Origin: Rallus limicola
Lineage: Eukaryota > Chordata > Aves > Gruiformes > Rallidae
Assembly: GCA_022605955.1 (NCBI GenBank)
Contig: JAKCOZ010000040.1
Location: forward strand, 6,334,558-6,398,557
DNA length: 64,000 bases
Direction: 5' to 3'
Part shown: positions 1 through 13,079 of the stretch, piece after piece
Layout: the number at the start of each line of letters is the position of its first letter
Position numbering within the stretch: the first letter of the stretch is position 1
Notes under the pieces: generated by a model
What the model was told of the DNA's origin: nothing
The model's input: only the letters and a program-made list of their open reading frames with translations
Database searches by the model: none
Position numbers and translations under genes: made by a program

Positions 1-249
1 AATCTCTCCTAACTGAGCAGGCTGTTTGTCCTTACAGCTTGCCACTCTAATCAGTCCCGAGGTTTTATGGAGGCTCACAGGCTATGGACAGGGAGCAACT
101 GCAGCTTGTTGAGCTGAGCACCCTGGCTGGCAGCTGCTGTTCTTCAGACACAGACCAAAAGGAGCTCAGGCCCGATGATCCAGTGGGATGGGTTTTAAAG
201 GACTTGTGGTTTCACAGCTCTGGCACTAGGAATCTCTTAGACAAGAGTG
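1..249. other. FBXO47 intron sequence, no feature recognised
   Basis: Unique-looking sequence to the left of the first CR1 copy. No exon resembling the conserved C-terminal end of FBXO47 is visible here on the minus strand. Confidence 0.5.
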
Positions 250-840
250 CCAGTGACATCCTGGCTGGTGTCAGACACAGTGTGGCCAGTGGGGCTGGGG
301 AGGGGATTGTGCCCCTGTGCTGGGCACTGGGGAGGCTGCACCTCCAATGCTGGGTCCAGTTCTGGGCTCCTCACCATCAGAAGGACATGGAGGTCCTGGA
401 GCGAGTCCAGAGAAGGGCAGCCAGGCTGGGGAAGGGGCTGGAGGGCAAATCCTCTGAGGAGCAGCTGAGGGAGCTGGGGGTGTTGAGCCTGGAGAAGAGG
501 AGGCTGAGGGGAGACCTTCTCCCCACCTCCCCTGCCCTGCCAGGAGGGTGCAGAGGGGTGGGAGATGGTCTCTTCAGCCAGGGGACAGGAGATGGGACAA
601 GGGGCAATGGGCTCAAGCTGTGCCAGGGCAGGGTCAGCTCAGCTGGGAGGGCAAAGTTCTTCCCTGGCAGAGTTGTGGGGCTGTGGCACAGGCTGCCCAG
701 GGAGCGGTCTGAGTCCTCAGCCCTGGGTGTGTTTAACAGAGGGGAGATGAGGTGCTCAGGGATCTGGGGCAGCACAGGATGGGAATGGTTGGACTTGATG
801 AGCTCAAAGGGCTTTTCCACCCTGGTGATTCTGTGATTCC
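250..840 (+). mobile_element. CR1 LINE 3' fragment
   Basis: A 5'-truncated CR1 in plus orientation. It shows the typical run 'ggacatggaggtcctggag', then 'gagggagctggggg' and 'agcctggagaagaggaggct'. It ends with the CR1 tail 'gattctgtgattc' near 838. It lies in the last visible FBXO47 intron, antisense to the gene. The long open frame across it is CR1 3' sequence, not a host gene. Confidence 0.9.
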
Positions 841-972
841 TAATTATGACACTTGACTATTTTCTGTTAGCAAAAATACTCCCATATCACTGTGACAGCA
901 CCCTGACTGTGTCACCTCAGTCAGTAGCTCCCCACTGAAGAGCTTGCCCTGGCTCTGGACCCGCAGGCTTAC

Positions 973-1132
973 CGGACAGCACTGCCTGCAGCATGTCTAT
1001 GACCATGTGGGCGAAGGCATTCTCCAGGCACTGCAGGAAATTGTTCCTCTCTCCTTCGGTGCTGAAAACTTTGCAGACCTTCTGCATCATTTTGACTGCC
1101 CAGTCCATGCAGTACAGATCCTTCTCACAGAC
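973..1132 (-). CDS. FBXO47: FBXO47 coding exon 9 (penultimate)
   Basis: A 160-bp exon encoding VCEKDLYCMDWAVKMMQK to DMLQAVLSG. Acceptor CCATGTCAG, donor TCCG/GTAAGC. The intron that follows (minus-strand sense) contains a CR1 copy and leaves the window at base 1. Confidence 0.92.
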
Positions 1133-4100
1133 CTGACATGGAGAGGAGATATTAAAGCACACCCTTGTGATGCTATAAGAGGCACAATTAAATCTTAGAA
1201 TTAGTTATTGGTTCTAATGAATGACTGGACCAGTTGCAGCCAAGGCTTGGAAAATGAGGGTTCATTATGACAACGTAAAGGCTATTGTTGGCATGCTATT
1301 GGAGAAGCTTTGCAACCTTTTGCTAGTGGGCCTCTTCCTCCTCCTCATGGAGAGGCTTGGTACCCCAGGAATCCGAGGGTGGAAGGGTACCAAGCCTCTT
1401 GCTGGATGGGGAAAGAGTTTTCAAGGCAGAGAAAGCAAATCTGGGGGGAAAGAAAGAGACAAGAGGCCAAGCATGCTCTGCTCAGCAGCACTCACCAAAG
1501 CCAGGAAGACCATGAGCCTGGCCAACTCCACAGCTCTCCCGTTCACAGCTTTACTGGCCATGAAAGTGAAGCAAATGCTGTTTCCACTCAGAATGAGCAG
1601 CCGAGCGTTGTTCTCCAAGAGCCACTCCCGGGGAACCACTTTGTAGTGAAATAGAGAGGATTTTAGTGAACATTGAACAGAAAGAGCAGAGTGCCACAAC
1701 AACTGCTGGGGAAGATGGGAATTTATGAATAGCCAACTGGAGTTTATATGGGAATACCCTCTGGGATGCAATTGCAGCAATGAAGCTGTACAAGCAATTC
1801 CTACCAGCAATAGTAGAGCTCTTCATGACACCTTCTGTGATACCACCTCACCCCAAACTAACTTTCAGGGCAGCTGTTAATGTTGTTCAGCAGAATTCTG
1901 GCTTGAACAAATGTTATGTTTTCAGCTTACACAGTCTGGACAATGTTTCCTTGATAATGTCTAGACAAGACTTGAATTGTAAAGGTCTTAAAATCTTTTC
2001 ACAATGGGGAACGGCAGCCTGATGTTGGAAGCAGCACTGGGTCTCTCTCACCCCCAGTCTCTGAGTGCCATGACTTTTCCAGTCACCCAACAGCTCCTGT
2101 GAGGAAAACTGCAGCTGGTTTCCCAAGGCAGTGCTGTGTCTGAGACAGGCTTGTTGCCAGATTTGGAGGGCACAAGCATATAATCCTGTGGATTAATGAT
2201 AAAGGCAAAAACACACCTGACAGCTCATCCACAAGACTGATAACATCATCTGCTGTCCATTCTCTAGCTTCTGTATCGTACAGCAGTTTAATTGCGTCTG
2301 CTAGACCTTTCAGACTGGTCTCATCTGTTGGTCCTTCTATCATTTTCTGCCAAACCACATGTCCTGAGCAATATATTAATCACAGCTGCTGTTAAGTGGC
2401 AAAGTAATTTCTTAAATTAAAAATTCTTTCTAAACTGGGCCTTAGGGCAGAGTCAGAGGAGGGGAGTTCAGGTAACACCACTCAGTCGTTGTGGCAGGGG
2501 GATATTTCCCATCTGACACTTTTGTAGGGACACTGGTAGTTGCAGCAATCAAAGGGTGATTTAAAGAAACCCAGGTCTAATTACTGAGTGAGAAAGCAGC
2601 TTTCCTCCAGGGAAAGCACCAGGAGGTGCATTTGAGTGAACTCTGCCCGGAGCAGGGGAGAATAGAGGAGCAGAGGTGCAATTTCTTTACCTCAGAGGTA
2701 ACTTTGATATGTATATGGATGTATCTATACATACACACATTCTTTTGTATATGGCTAGTGAGCTCTGGTTAAGCAGAATGTTGGGGTTTTTTTTTTGAGG
2801 CAATACATTTTCTTTGCACAAAGCTTGGGTTTCAGAAAAGCTGGATCCTGCAAGGGAATCTCATTGCCAGGGAACAGGCTTTGAAACTTAACTACTCACC
2901 ATCCAGAGAGGACACTGGCCCGAAGATGATGTAGAGCAGGCGAGCTTGATTGACCATGGGCCAGGGCTTTAAAATGCGAGTCAGCCAAAAGGCAGAGTCG
3001 CTGCGATGGATCCAGTGGGTCAACAGGACGCGGCGGCAGAACAACCGTATCCGCAGCTCCAGCTTCCGTGCGCTCCCTGGGGTAGGAGGAGAGAGGTGTT
3101 AGAAACCCAGCAAGCCTTGTGTGACACACACCATCACTTCTTTTGTTTTTTGGTTTTTTTTTTTTGTTTGTTTGTTTTTTATTAGTTTTCCTTGGAAGAA
3201 AAAGGAGGATTTTCTTAATGCTGCCCAAAAACATCTAGGGGAGGTTTAATGAAGCTCTCAGCTGTTACTTCCTGAGTCTGGATCTTTTTGTTGTGCTAAT
3301 TCACAATGGAATCTGTGGGTGCACCCTCTGGTACTGTTCTGCAGCAGCTCATGCATGGCTTCAAGGGCTTCTGGTTTTTCTGGGGTTTGGTTTCTGGCAT
3401 CAGGCAGTGGAAACAGGAGGAAGTGTTAGGGCTGAGTATAAAGCGTCTGCAGAAGTACCCGGTTCCAGGCTGGGTCGCATGAGGATTCCTTGAGAGGCTT
3501 GTGCTGCATCAGTACTGGGTTTCAGAGATATCACACCTAACTTTGTACCCCAGCACTTGATTCCTGTGTTGATTCCTTTCCCATTGATTCCACTGGTGTT
3601 GGTGTACAGCAGAGAGAGTCAAGTCCATGTTAGTTAACATAAATATGCAAGGTATGCATGGGCTTGATAATTGGAATGGTTCGAAAAACCCTAGATGCCT
3701 CTCAAGACAATAATCTTTGTAGCAAAGACAGAAGTGCTTTGCTTTTGGTGAAGAAAAACTGCTGAATCTATCTCTGTGAAGGCCAAGTTCTTGCTTTAGA
3801 AGGCCCACTTCCTCCATAATACCAGAGCTAACAGTACATATGCATGAGTCAGGGAAGGATTAGTGCTGCAAGGCTTAGCTGAGCCCAAACAGCCTCAATT
3901 CTAGACACTTTTTGTTTGGGGTAATCAAGCTCCATTTCCTGGCTTCTCCATGAGAGTGCATTTTGATTTGGTAGGCCTTTTGTTTGCTTTGATTACCAGG
4001 TTTGCTGCTGACAACTGCCTGTACTTTACGGGGTAAATTGCTCAGCTCACAGAGGAAGGTAAAAACGCGGTGACACTCCAGTTCATCCCAGCCTGCTGTC

Positions 4101-7100
4101 AGGATCTGAGGATTACAAAAGAAAGGGGGTAAAAAGGAACACATTTGAGCCACACACTTAGATCACAATGCCATTTCTCCCCTTAGATACCTACAGTCTG
4201 TCAGAACAGAGAGGGAAGGTGTCATACCTGGGGTGTGATGCCAGCACAGCATCTCCCTGATGAGCACAGGGAAACTATTATCCCCCACAAAGGGGCTGCA
4301 CGTTAGGCAGAGGCTGTACCTGAGCTTAACACAGCCCCAGAATCAAAAGCTGCTGAGGGTTTGCAACATTCAGGGCTTTTTGAACCTTATGTGGAAAGGC
4401 ACCCAGAGGTATTCACTGCAGAGACCAATGTGCTGGCACAAAGAGTTACCTATAACTCTGAACCATGGCAAGATAACTTCCCCTTTTTGTATTATCAAAG
4501 ACTTAATGCTGTGTATACAGCACCTGGATGCATAAGTTTCTAGGACTTAAATGCATTTAAAAAGTGCTCAAAGTGCCAGTTAATTCTCAGGGAGAATTTG
4601 TTTCTGTATATTTTAAGGCTGCATTATGGCAATTCTAACACTTCCCAATCAAACATCTCAAGGAGCGTTAAAAAAGTTCTGCCCTGAACATCTCACTGAA
4701 TGTTGGCAGTCACAGTAGTCAGTAAATAAGCTGTGGATGGCTGAATTCATTTATCTGACACTGATTTTTATTTGTTTTTAAGTTGATTTTAGCTACCACA
4801 AGCTAACAAAAACGTCCTGGCATATGATGTGCACAGCCCTTTACTTTTAAACGAAACCATCTCTGCTCTGGATTTGTGAATTTGAAGCTCTGTAATAAAA
4901 TACTCTCCTTCTCCCATATTCTCCCATCATATTCTTAGATAATAAATTGCTAATAAAAATGCAGACGGGTTGATAGTGAAATCCAGACCAAGGAATTCTC
5001 AAGAGTCCAATCAGAGCCAGAAAGGAAATTGAGAAGTGTGTGAATAAATTCCTTCCCCACTGCCCCCCAAGGCTAAAACCCATCCTAGAAAAACCTTACA
5101 AACCCACAGATTAATTCTGAAAACAACCTTATTGTCTTTTATATTTTATATTTGTGATACTTGCCTTCTCTGTAAAGATACCATACCTGTAAAAACATCC
5201 CATAGCACTGTAATCCTAAGCAATGCAGAGGATTTGGACACCCAATAAGTTTAAAACAGGAAACCTGCAAGTGAAAACCACTGGTGATTTATCTTAACTG
5301 GCTGTAAGCTAGTTCCTGTGATTGAAAATTCCCTGCACTACATGTGTACATCAGTACTGATTAGAGAGTCTCAGAAGGATTCCCTGCCCTTATTGTGTAA
5401 GGAAACAAGTTATAGTACCTATGTTATGGTTGAGTGTTACGTTCACAATTGTGGACAAAGAGGTGTGCAGAAGGGAGGTGGGAAGAGCAGCCCTGCTTCC
5501 CAGGCATGGGAATTTCTCTGAAGAGCTGTGCTCTTCTGCTGCAAACCTTCCACCTGTCCACAAGCTGAAGAAATGCTGGAAACCAGTGGTCTTGAAATGT
5601 AAAATCTTGGAAGAGCAGCCTTGTGTTCCATAGGGCAGCTCAGGCCTTTCTATTATATTATTATTAACAAAAAGCCTGATTTCAAACTGATAAATGAATT
5701 AAGCTGGTAGTAATAACCTCCAGCAAGGGGACAGCAAAAGGCCTAACTCAACCAACAACTGCCGCCTTGAAATGGCATCATAAGTGCAAGGGGCAGTTCC
5801 AAACACCCATGAAAGGGATGTCAACTTACTTCTGAGAGAACCTTATGTACATACTTCAGCCTGTCCTTTGTAGGCAGTAGAAACGTGCATCTCTTAAGCA
5901 GCAAGCCTGTGAAGAGAAGAAACACACAACTGTGAGAACATGTACGTGGCACATACGTTACTGAGTTAGCTTAAGGCTTCCTATCTCAAGGATGTGCGTG
6001 CTACTGAGGACAAGCTGCTCCTGTGAGGTAGAAAGAGCAGCACAGAACAGAAACTGTGCTCTGGAGAAGGGACACCTTTTACTAAAGGAATGTTGCTCAG
6101 GAGTATGTAGGCTTCCTATATTGTAACTTGTTTATTGCGTTGTTTTAAAGCCCCTGCTACTCACAGTTGGAGCCCTATTAAAATGACTATATTTGTTCTA
6201 GGATTACTGGAAATAAACATTACTAGTTGCACCTCTTTTAACAATACCCTGGGGAACGCTGGTTTTCCCCTTACATCATGGAAAGCTGAGCTTCCAAAAT
6301 ATTTTCAAGATAGCCACATGCCCTAAAAAGAAAAATATTCTCAACTGCCTTAATGTAAAGCATAGCTAAGAGGTAAAATAATTTTCCCATACAGGACTGA
6401 ATTGGTCTGTGTTTAGGATGTCAGAGTCTGGAGTTCATGATAGTGTGGAACAGCTGTTTGTTAAGCAGCATTTTTTTCTACAGTGGTAGAAAATGGGTTA
6501 CCAGCTTCCTCTTCAAACCCTTTCACTGGATTAAAAAATATCTATCTCGCTTGTTAATTATCCAATTAAAAGAGAAAAGCATGTGCTTTTTGAGGGAGGA
6601 GACTTTTTTCCTGTGTTGTCAGTCTCCCAAAAAATGCATAACTTCCCCAATGTCAGAAAGTACTTCATGCTTTTACTGTGGTTCTGAATTGACTCTTTCC
6701 TTATTTAGAAGTGTGTTAGCATTCCTACATGACAGGCGTAATTTATTCATCACCCTAGGACACGGTCCAAAGCTCAGTCAAGTCAATTTTCTATTGACCA
6801 GATTAGACTTGGGAGAGAACTCCCCAAAGAATAGTTGGAACTGTTGAGGCAGGGTAGCTGGAGATCAGAATACAGCCATTAGCGTGGGGGAAAAACAGCT
6901 CCAGGGCTGAGCAGAAGGTTTGGTACAGCAAAATCCCCGCTCTGCAGAAGGGCTGTGCTGTGACTTGTAACTCAAGCCTGTTCTAAACAACGATGGAAAT
7001 CTTGATCCCATTACAAGTACTGGAAGCTTCTACCCTGACCTTGAGTGGAGCCAGACCCCTCTGAGTTTAAGTGAGATTGATGTGATACACAGACCCTGGT

Positions 7101-9414
7101 CAGGCTCTCTGAACAGGGATGATTTTTTTCCCATACAGCCCCATCTTTCCTGCTGTAAAGTAAATATTGATTTTGCAACTGGCCTCTTAACAAAAACGTT
7201 CTCTGAAGCCTTCAGGGGATGACACACATCTTGACAACCATCTTTATATTTTGCATATGTCACAGTTTTACTACTGAGTCTACTACAGTGATGGGCTTAC
7301 ACCTACCTTGAAATAACAAATTGCCATTTTGTATCTGGCTACTACAAAGCCCAAAGTAATTTTGATTATTTTTTTAAAAGACCTGTGGGGTTTCAGGCTT
7401 CATTTTAAAAAAGAAATCACTAATACTATTTTAAGCTACCTCAAAACCTACATGGATTGCTTGCAATAGGAGCTCCTTAGTCCTATTTTCATCTTGCTCC
7501 TATTTTAATCTTGGTCCTACTTTAATTCCTTTACCTTGTGTATACCTCTATTTAACACCCTAAATTCAAACCACCCTTACAGTTCTGTACCTAACCATGG
7601 CATCATTTGACTTCTCTGTCAAACAAACACTGTGTTCTTTATCAGCAAGGTGACAAGAAATAGATATGGATCAGGCTGTGCTTTGATTTAATTGGCTTCT
7701 CTGATAGAATGCTTCCTAATGAGTCAGAATCAACGGGGTTTAAAAATTAGTGGCAAAGTTAAGAAGCAAACAATTTTGAATTAAGGCTTTCCTCATCACT
7801 GTGAAACCTGTGTTATTTCAATTAGATTTCTATTTTGGTACACCCAAAGAGTTCTGAGCAGCTGAGAGAAAGAACAAGGGAATCTTTTCACCCAGAAAGG
7901 GTTTAGTTAGCACACAGTGTATCAGGACAGGAAAGGCACAGACGTTTCCAAGTTGCCCTTAAGCTAGGAGTGAGAGGGAAACGTTCTTCATGCCCACTTC
8001 AGCCTGGTACAAAGCTGCCAGGGAGAATTCAAGTCACTGACAAGTGTGATAATGTTTTTGTGAGGAGCACACTTCTAAGCAGCCGAATGCGATCTGCACT
8101 GCATCTCAGGGAGACTATGGAGCAGGCTTTCTGATGGCAGCTGTGGTTGGTCACTTCAGAATTAGGCTGGATTTAAGTACTGCGGCTGCGTTTCCCAGAC
8201 TGAGGAATGCGAGCTGCTCCGCAGTGACATATGAAGGCAGTCCCAACAGCCAAGTTCCTCCAGCCACCACCGGGCCTGGGAGTCTTGGTTTCTGCTCCAG
8301 TTTCCAGCAGTGGTGTCCAAACAACCTAAATTTGGAAACACCTACTACTGAGAGCTGATCCTCTGCCCGAGAGCTGCTTGCCATGTAATAGGAAAAAAAA
8401 CCCCCAAACATACAAGAGGCAGAATGTACATTATTTTCTCCATAACTAAGAGGTTCTGGAATCATTTCAGGTAATTCCTCCCTCCTCCCCCTGCCAGTGA
8501 ATGGGATTTGAGTGGGCTATTTGGCACAGGGAGGAACTTCACTGCGCAAATGACCTGGGCTGTATCCTCAGCATCGCACCGATCAATGGATAGAACAGAA
8601 GAAACCTTTTAACTGAGCTTGGTTCCCCTCTAATTGTTACCATTTGCATGAAAGGTTCACCTAGAGATTTGTAGTGGTCTAAAATAGAGGATCCTTCTCT
8701 CTTTCCAGGTAGCTCAGAGTTATGAAAGTCCTGCAGTAAGAGCCTTCGGTTTCCTGATGGGGTCGAGATGTAATTAATAAGGCGGTTGCTGATGGTTTTC
8801 GACACCATGCTCAGCATGCTGATGTCCTTCACTGAAAAAGCAAAATCCAGTGAGTATACTTGCCTGAAGAATGCTGATCACTAGTCAATAACTTTTATCT
8901 TGCTTCAAAAATAGGTCAAGAAATGAGATTTACAAATACAACACAATTTAATTACTCTTTATCTCCTTGGCCAACAAATGAGAAATGGAGAGATCTAAGG
9001 AGTATTTTTCACACATAAGAGGCAAAGAACGCTTCAGACAGCTTGTAATTATCATTACAGTTTTGGTCATTTCATACATAAAAGCTGAGAATTCAGAGAT
9101 GTTGTCACATAAAATCACTTTACCTAGCTGAAAGCTGAAGCTTTTAAAATAATAACGGCTTTTTCTAAATGAAAACATTTTGTGGTAATTTTCAGATATT
9201 GGAAGTTACACCTTCTTTATTCATGCTCACCTGAGAGGTAATTCAGGACCATCTGAAAGATCTCTAATGGGAGGGCTTTGAAATCCCCGAGTGTTGACAG
9301 AGATTGGGAATTTGTGTGCAGGGTGTTGCCGCGCTGCTGCCTGGTGCGACGGTTACTGCGCCTGTATTTGTGGTTGGGAATCAAGGTGTAGCTGGGCCCT
9401 GCAGTGGATGGCAT
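973..9414 (-). CDS. FBXO47: F-box only protein 47 (FBXO47), 9 exons, last coding exon outside window
   Basis: Known of the family: an F-box protein that joins SCF ubiquitin ligases through SKP1 and, in mouse, is needed in meiotic prophase. Seen: nine minus-strand exons at 9231-9414, 8661-8831, 5830-5906, 5187-5264, 3997-4105, 2900-3076, 2217-2363, 1496-1638 and 973-1132. All have AG/GT borders and matching phases, giving 415 codons plus one base. The start ATG (9412-9414) opens MPSTAGPSYTLIPNHK. The F-box begins near residue 47 (FKALPLEIFQ) and runs into KDISMLSMVSK in exon 2. Later segments TAGWDELECHRVF, DSAFWLTRILKPWPMVNQ, EWTADDVISLVDELS, REWLLENNARLL and MMQKVCKVFS match the mammalian protein (about 452 aa). 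The final roughly 37 residues are not found in 1-972, so that exon lies beyond the left edge. No stop or frameshift was seen. A splice acceptor at 9441 leaves a 26-nt 5'UTR on the first coding exon and implies an upstream noncoding exon. Confidence 0.95.
1496..1638 (-). CDS. FBXO47: FBXO47 coding exon 8
   Basis: A 143-bp exon encoding VPREWLLENNARLLIL to ARLMVFLAL. Acceptor CACTACAAAG, donor GCTTTG/GTGAGT. Ends in phase 0. Confidence 0.93.
2217..2363 (-). CDS. FBXO47: FBXO47 coding exon 7
   Basis: A 147-bp exon encoding VVWQKMIEGPTDE, SLKGLADAIKLLYD and WTADDVISLVDELS. Acceptor TTGCTCAG, donor CTGTCAG/GTGTGT. Confidence 0.93.
2900..3076 (-). CDS. FBXO47: FBXO47 coding exon 6
   Basis: A 177-bp exon encoding SARKLELRIRLFCRR, then SDSAFWLTRILKPWPM and LLYIIFGPVSSLD. 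Acceptor CTACCCCAG, donor GGATG/GTGAGT. Confidence 0.93.
3997..4105 (-). CDS. FBXO47: FBXO47 coding exon 5
   Basis: A 109-bp exon encoding ILTAGWDELECHRVF to SSKPG. Acceptor TAATCCTCAG, donor CCTG/GTAATC. Ends one base into a Gly codon that the next exon completes. Confidence 0.92.
5187..5264 (-). CDS. FBXO47: FBXO47 coding exon 4
   Basis: A 78-bp exon of 26 whole codons that starts VSCFKLIGC and ends LQCYGMFLQ, matching the mammalian VSCFKFNGC/CYGMFLQ segment. Acceptor ACTTGCAG, donor CAG/GTATGG. Confidence 0.9.
5830..5906 (-). CDS. FBXO47: FBXO47 coding exon 3
   Basis: A 77-bp exon encoding LLLKRCTFLLPTKDRLKY and VHKVLSE. Too short to stand out as an open frame, but the homology, acceptor (CTTCACAG) and donor (GAA/GTAAGT) are clear. 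Ends in phase 0. Confidence 0.9.
5907..8660 (-). other. FBXO47 intron 2 (coding numbering)
   Basis: A 2.75-kb AT-rich intron, the largest internal intron of the gene visible here. No conserved exon, CR1 copy or RNA gene was recognised in it. Short open frames on both strands look random. Confidence 0.6.
8661..8831 (-). CDS. FBXO47: FBXO47 coding exon 2
   Basis: Residues 62-118. It completes the F-box (VKDISMLSMVSKT) and continues to HYKSL. Acceptor CTTTTTCAG, donor CTCTAG/GTGAAC. The split first codon G+TG restores Val of VKDIS. Confidence 0.92.
9231..9414 (-). CDS. FBXO47: FBXO47 coding exon 1
   Basis: Residues 1-61 plus one base. It holds the start codon, a basic stretch (KYRRSNRRTRQQRG) and the first half of the F-box. 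The donor is CTCTCAG/GTGAGC. The transcribed exon extends to 9440, where a pyrimidine-rich acceptor (TTTTTTTCTCCAG) sits, so 9415-9440 is 5'UTR. Confidence 0.93.
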
Positions 9415-9440
9415 TGTTCTGATGTTCCCATCAATTTAAC

Positions 9441-12400
9441 CTGGAGAAAAAAATAGGAAAGCCCTGTTTTCTGAGGAGGAAAAGAGTATACTCAAAACTA
9501 GGCTAAGAGGAAATCACTCTGCTGTAGACACAGCAGTGGAGTGAGAAAACCTTGTCGTATATGTAGGATACATTTTTTATTTAATTCAGTGCAATGACAT
9601 GCAATTTACTGAATAATTTTCTAATTCCACATCTTGGAGAACAGAGTATTCAGCTGATCACAGAGGAGGAGAAGAAAAAAAAACACTGGGGGAAACCATA
9701 CGGGTAGGACATCAGAACGTTAGGAAGATATAAATGGAAACTCAAGGAAGTACATGTAATGGTACAAGACCTAGTAATTAATGTTCTCTTCCCTTCTTAT
9801 GCTAAATATGCAACAGAATACAAAAAACTTATGGGGATGTTATTGAAATTAGAGGGACAGACTACTTATACACACTTGCATATGACTAAAAAAAAAAAAG
9901 ATTAGCAGTATTTTCCTGCAGCATTTAAGCTAAATTAAATATAATGACCGTATGTGGGATATATAAATAGATAATTCAGTAAGTCTGTCTTTAAAAAAAG
10001 CCCCCAGTGACTGCGGCTTTGCCCAATTGATGAGAATCTGAGAAGTAATGTGTTTTAAAGATTTGCCTTCTGGTTTCTGAGTCTCCAGAATAGGTACACT
10101 TCATGTTGTCAGGCAACAGGGAGAGTTAGTGACTCGTTACCTCTTAAATATTTTTCTTAAACTGAGATTTTTTTCACTCTGTTTCTTGATTCCAGCAGCT
10201 GAGGCTTCAGGGAAACTGCCAAAGAGAATGAGTGCTGCTGTATAATTACAAGAGCTGGCAGCACTGGTTGTAACACAACTGGAAGCCTTCCAAGCTGCAG
10301 TGAAACATCCCAGTTGCCATCAGTGGGAAATACACTCAGAGAATAGACCTCATTGTTTCAAAGATTAAAAATTTACAAAAATTACAGAAAACAAGCCCCA
10401 AACATCCTTCTATTTATTACGAAAGCGAGCAAGCCAGTCCTCTCTAATGGGCCGATGAGGAAAATCACCACAGCCACAATGGCAGCTCTGTTTGTACTGA
10501 CAACTGAGGGAATGTGGGGCATTTCATTAGCAGCATTACACAGGGGTTTGGCTGACTCAGACCTGCGTGCTGGGTAGAGTTTGCATTGTGTGTTTAAGGA
10601 AGTTATACTTCACCGGAAGCAATTTTAATTTAGGCATGGTGTAATTCTAGCTAGCTAAAGATGCTTAGAGTGTAAACTTTCACGAGGCTCATGAGCAAGC
10701 CTAACTGCTCCTAAAATTAGTGTTTTATTAGGCTTTTATATGGTTCAGGCATGAGACAGAGAATTACTTGAAGAACAATCAAGAAGCCACCTATAGACAA
10801 ACATAGGGTTATATATAAAAGCAAAGGAAACAAAGTCTGTAGTCAGTGGAAATTTCATACACACAATCATGGATTCACGACCCTCTTAAATTCCTGTCTA
10901 CAATGCACACAGCAGCTTCACTCCTGGTTGAAAACAGGGCACCACTAAACTTGGTTCAAAGACAGGCTAAACCTAATAACTATTTCTGATTCATACTTTA
11001 GAAATAAAGTTGCAGTCCTATGATACTTTCTCTTCCTCCCCCACTCCCCTTACTGGCTTTAGCAGGAAGGATTTAAGGCATTTTTAAGTGTTTTCTCTTT
11101 TAAATCTTACCTTGGGTCTGCAGTTGTGTTATATGGAAGAATACTTCACTGCAAAGGAGATTTTCAGAAGCACTCAGCCAATTCCAGTCTGTTTCTATTC
11201 AACTTGATTGAAGTTGAATTGACTACCACTGTTTTAATTTAGAGCAGAGCTAGATAAAATGAATGTAAATATAAATGAGTACGAGCAGTGAGTTTCAAAG
11301 CCAAAGCTTAAGAGTCTTTACTGAAAGCTCCCATTAGCTTCCTCTTTGACTTAATGCAGGTTTTATTTCTTAAGGAGTTCAGCCCGAGCGGGGCAATGGT
11401 CTGTGCATCTCCATCTGCTGCTGGGATACCACTTGTTTAGAGAACTGCTTAATCCAGACTGGGAAATTGAAAGGTAAATGTTAAATATTTAACAAGCTGA
11501 CCTCATAATATTAAGCCAGGAAGGGTCATCTCATTTGTTGCTATAAGCTAATTTGTTTGCATGGCAGAAATCATCAACTTTCCACTCCTTCCAGAATGTT
11601 TCTTCTCCTTAAGCAGTCGCTAAACTCCTGCTAATAGATGCACTTTTGTCTCCGTACTTCCCTGAGCCCTCTGTTAGCATTTGGCAAACATTTATTGCAC
11701 AAGGTTGTTTACTTTGGAGATTGCATTGGAACATTTCCATTTCCCTGCCTTGCCACAGAGCATAAAACCAATGGCTTCAAATATTCCTTCCCCCTCCCCC
11801 CCCCCCTTTTTTTTTCCTTCATTTTCTTTGACAATTTTATCTTTTTCCTCATCAGGGCAAGTACAAATCTATCAGTTCAAGTGTCAATATGACAAACCTT
11901 AGAGCACTGAGGGCAGCTGTGGAGTTACATTAGTACGTGCTACCCCCTGGCCTACACAGACAATTTAAGGAAAAAAAACCCAACAGAACCAGCTTTTTTT
12001 TTTCTCAGCCCTGGGTGGGTTTGCTCTTCAGACGGTGGTATTTGAGGAAATGGGTTATATCTGGCTTTTTACCTGTGCTATTGGGTCAGATTTAGCCAGG
12101 CTATGACAGACCTTTAGGCCAAGAGACCACGGTCCTACTCTGCCCTCCATGGCCTCTCCCTCCACAGCTGCCAGTTGGAGCTCAGTGGGCTGAAAATGGG
12201 GACCTGCACCCTCAAACCTACACATAGGTGATAAAGAAGGTCTTGGGGCCGCTGCCTACTTACAGACAACACTTTTTGAGATCTTTTTTACCTCAGGGAA
12301 ACTGCCTCTGTACAAACACCCTCTCTAGCTAGGAGGCCTGCCAGGCTGCCTCTGAGGGGAGCAGCAGAGGAATGTGGGTGTAGAGCAAGCAGACCCCACT

Positions 12401-12621
12401 GCCTCCTGTGAGCACCATACCCTGTGTCCCTGGCATGGAGGGATAAAAATGAATTTTTCAAGACTCATTCTTCAAAATTAATTTTTAAAAGGCATGATTT
12501 CAGTCAAATGTCACTACTTAACAGGAGTTGAACATGGGGTGTGGGCACAGGAAGGCAGACAGGCGCACACGGTCAGGCACACCCATGTTTGCATGATTAA
12601 TTCAGGAGTAGAAAAGTTAAT
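9441..12621. other. AT-rich upstream/first-intron region of FBXO47
   Basis: Low-GC sequence with short A and T runs (for example 9889-9899 and a pyrimidine tract at 11790-11818). It probably represents the first intron between a noncoding exon in the CpG island and the first coding exon. No coding exon or repeat family was recognised. Confidence 0.45.
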
Positions 12622-12877
12622 GTTTAAACTCAAAAAGGGGAGGTTTAGGTGGGATATTAGTAAAAAGCTCTGCAATGTGAAGGTGGTGGGTCATTGGTCC
12701 AGGTTGCCCAGAGAGGTGGGGGAGGCCCCATCCCTGGAGACATCCAAGGTCAGGGTGGATGGGGCTCTGAGCCACCTGCTCCAGTGAAGATGTCCCTTCT
12801 GGCTGCAGGGTGGGACTAGATGGCCTCGGAAGGTCCCTTCCCACCCAGCACAGTCTGTGGTTCTATGGTTCTGTGTT
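12622..12877 (+). mobile_element. CR1 LINE 3' end fragment
   Basis: About 256 bp of CR1 3' region: 'ggtttaggtgggatattag', 'aggttgcccagagaggtg', 'gactagatggcctcggaag'. The tail repeats TTCTATGGTTCTGTG near 12863-12877. It is diverged, so it is an old copy. Confidence 0.88.
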
Positions 12878-13079
12878 TACAGACCTGGAGTAAAACCAGT
12901 TCAGTGGCAGGGCGGTGGCTGATGAGAGGTCTGGCAGCCGTCACCTACAGGCTGGAGAGAAGAAACTACTCCAGGCAGCAAGAGGTGTTTTCCTCCCTTA
13001 GTGTTTTATTCGCTTTATTAATAATTCCGTGGGGTCTGTGCTCATTTATCTGTAACTGTTGCGTTCCCACCTGATTCCC

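Noticed and set aside
84..836. A 250-codon plus-strand open frame
   Set aside because: Most of it is a CR1 3' fragment ending in the CR1 tail, a known source of chance open frames.
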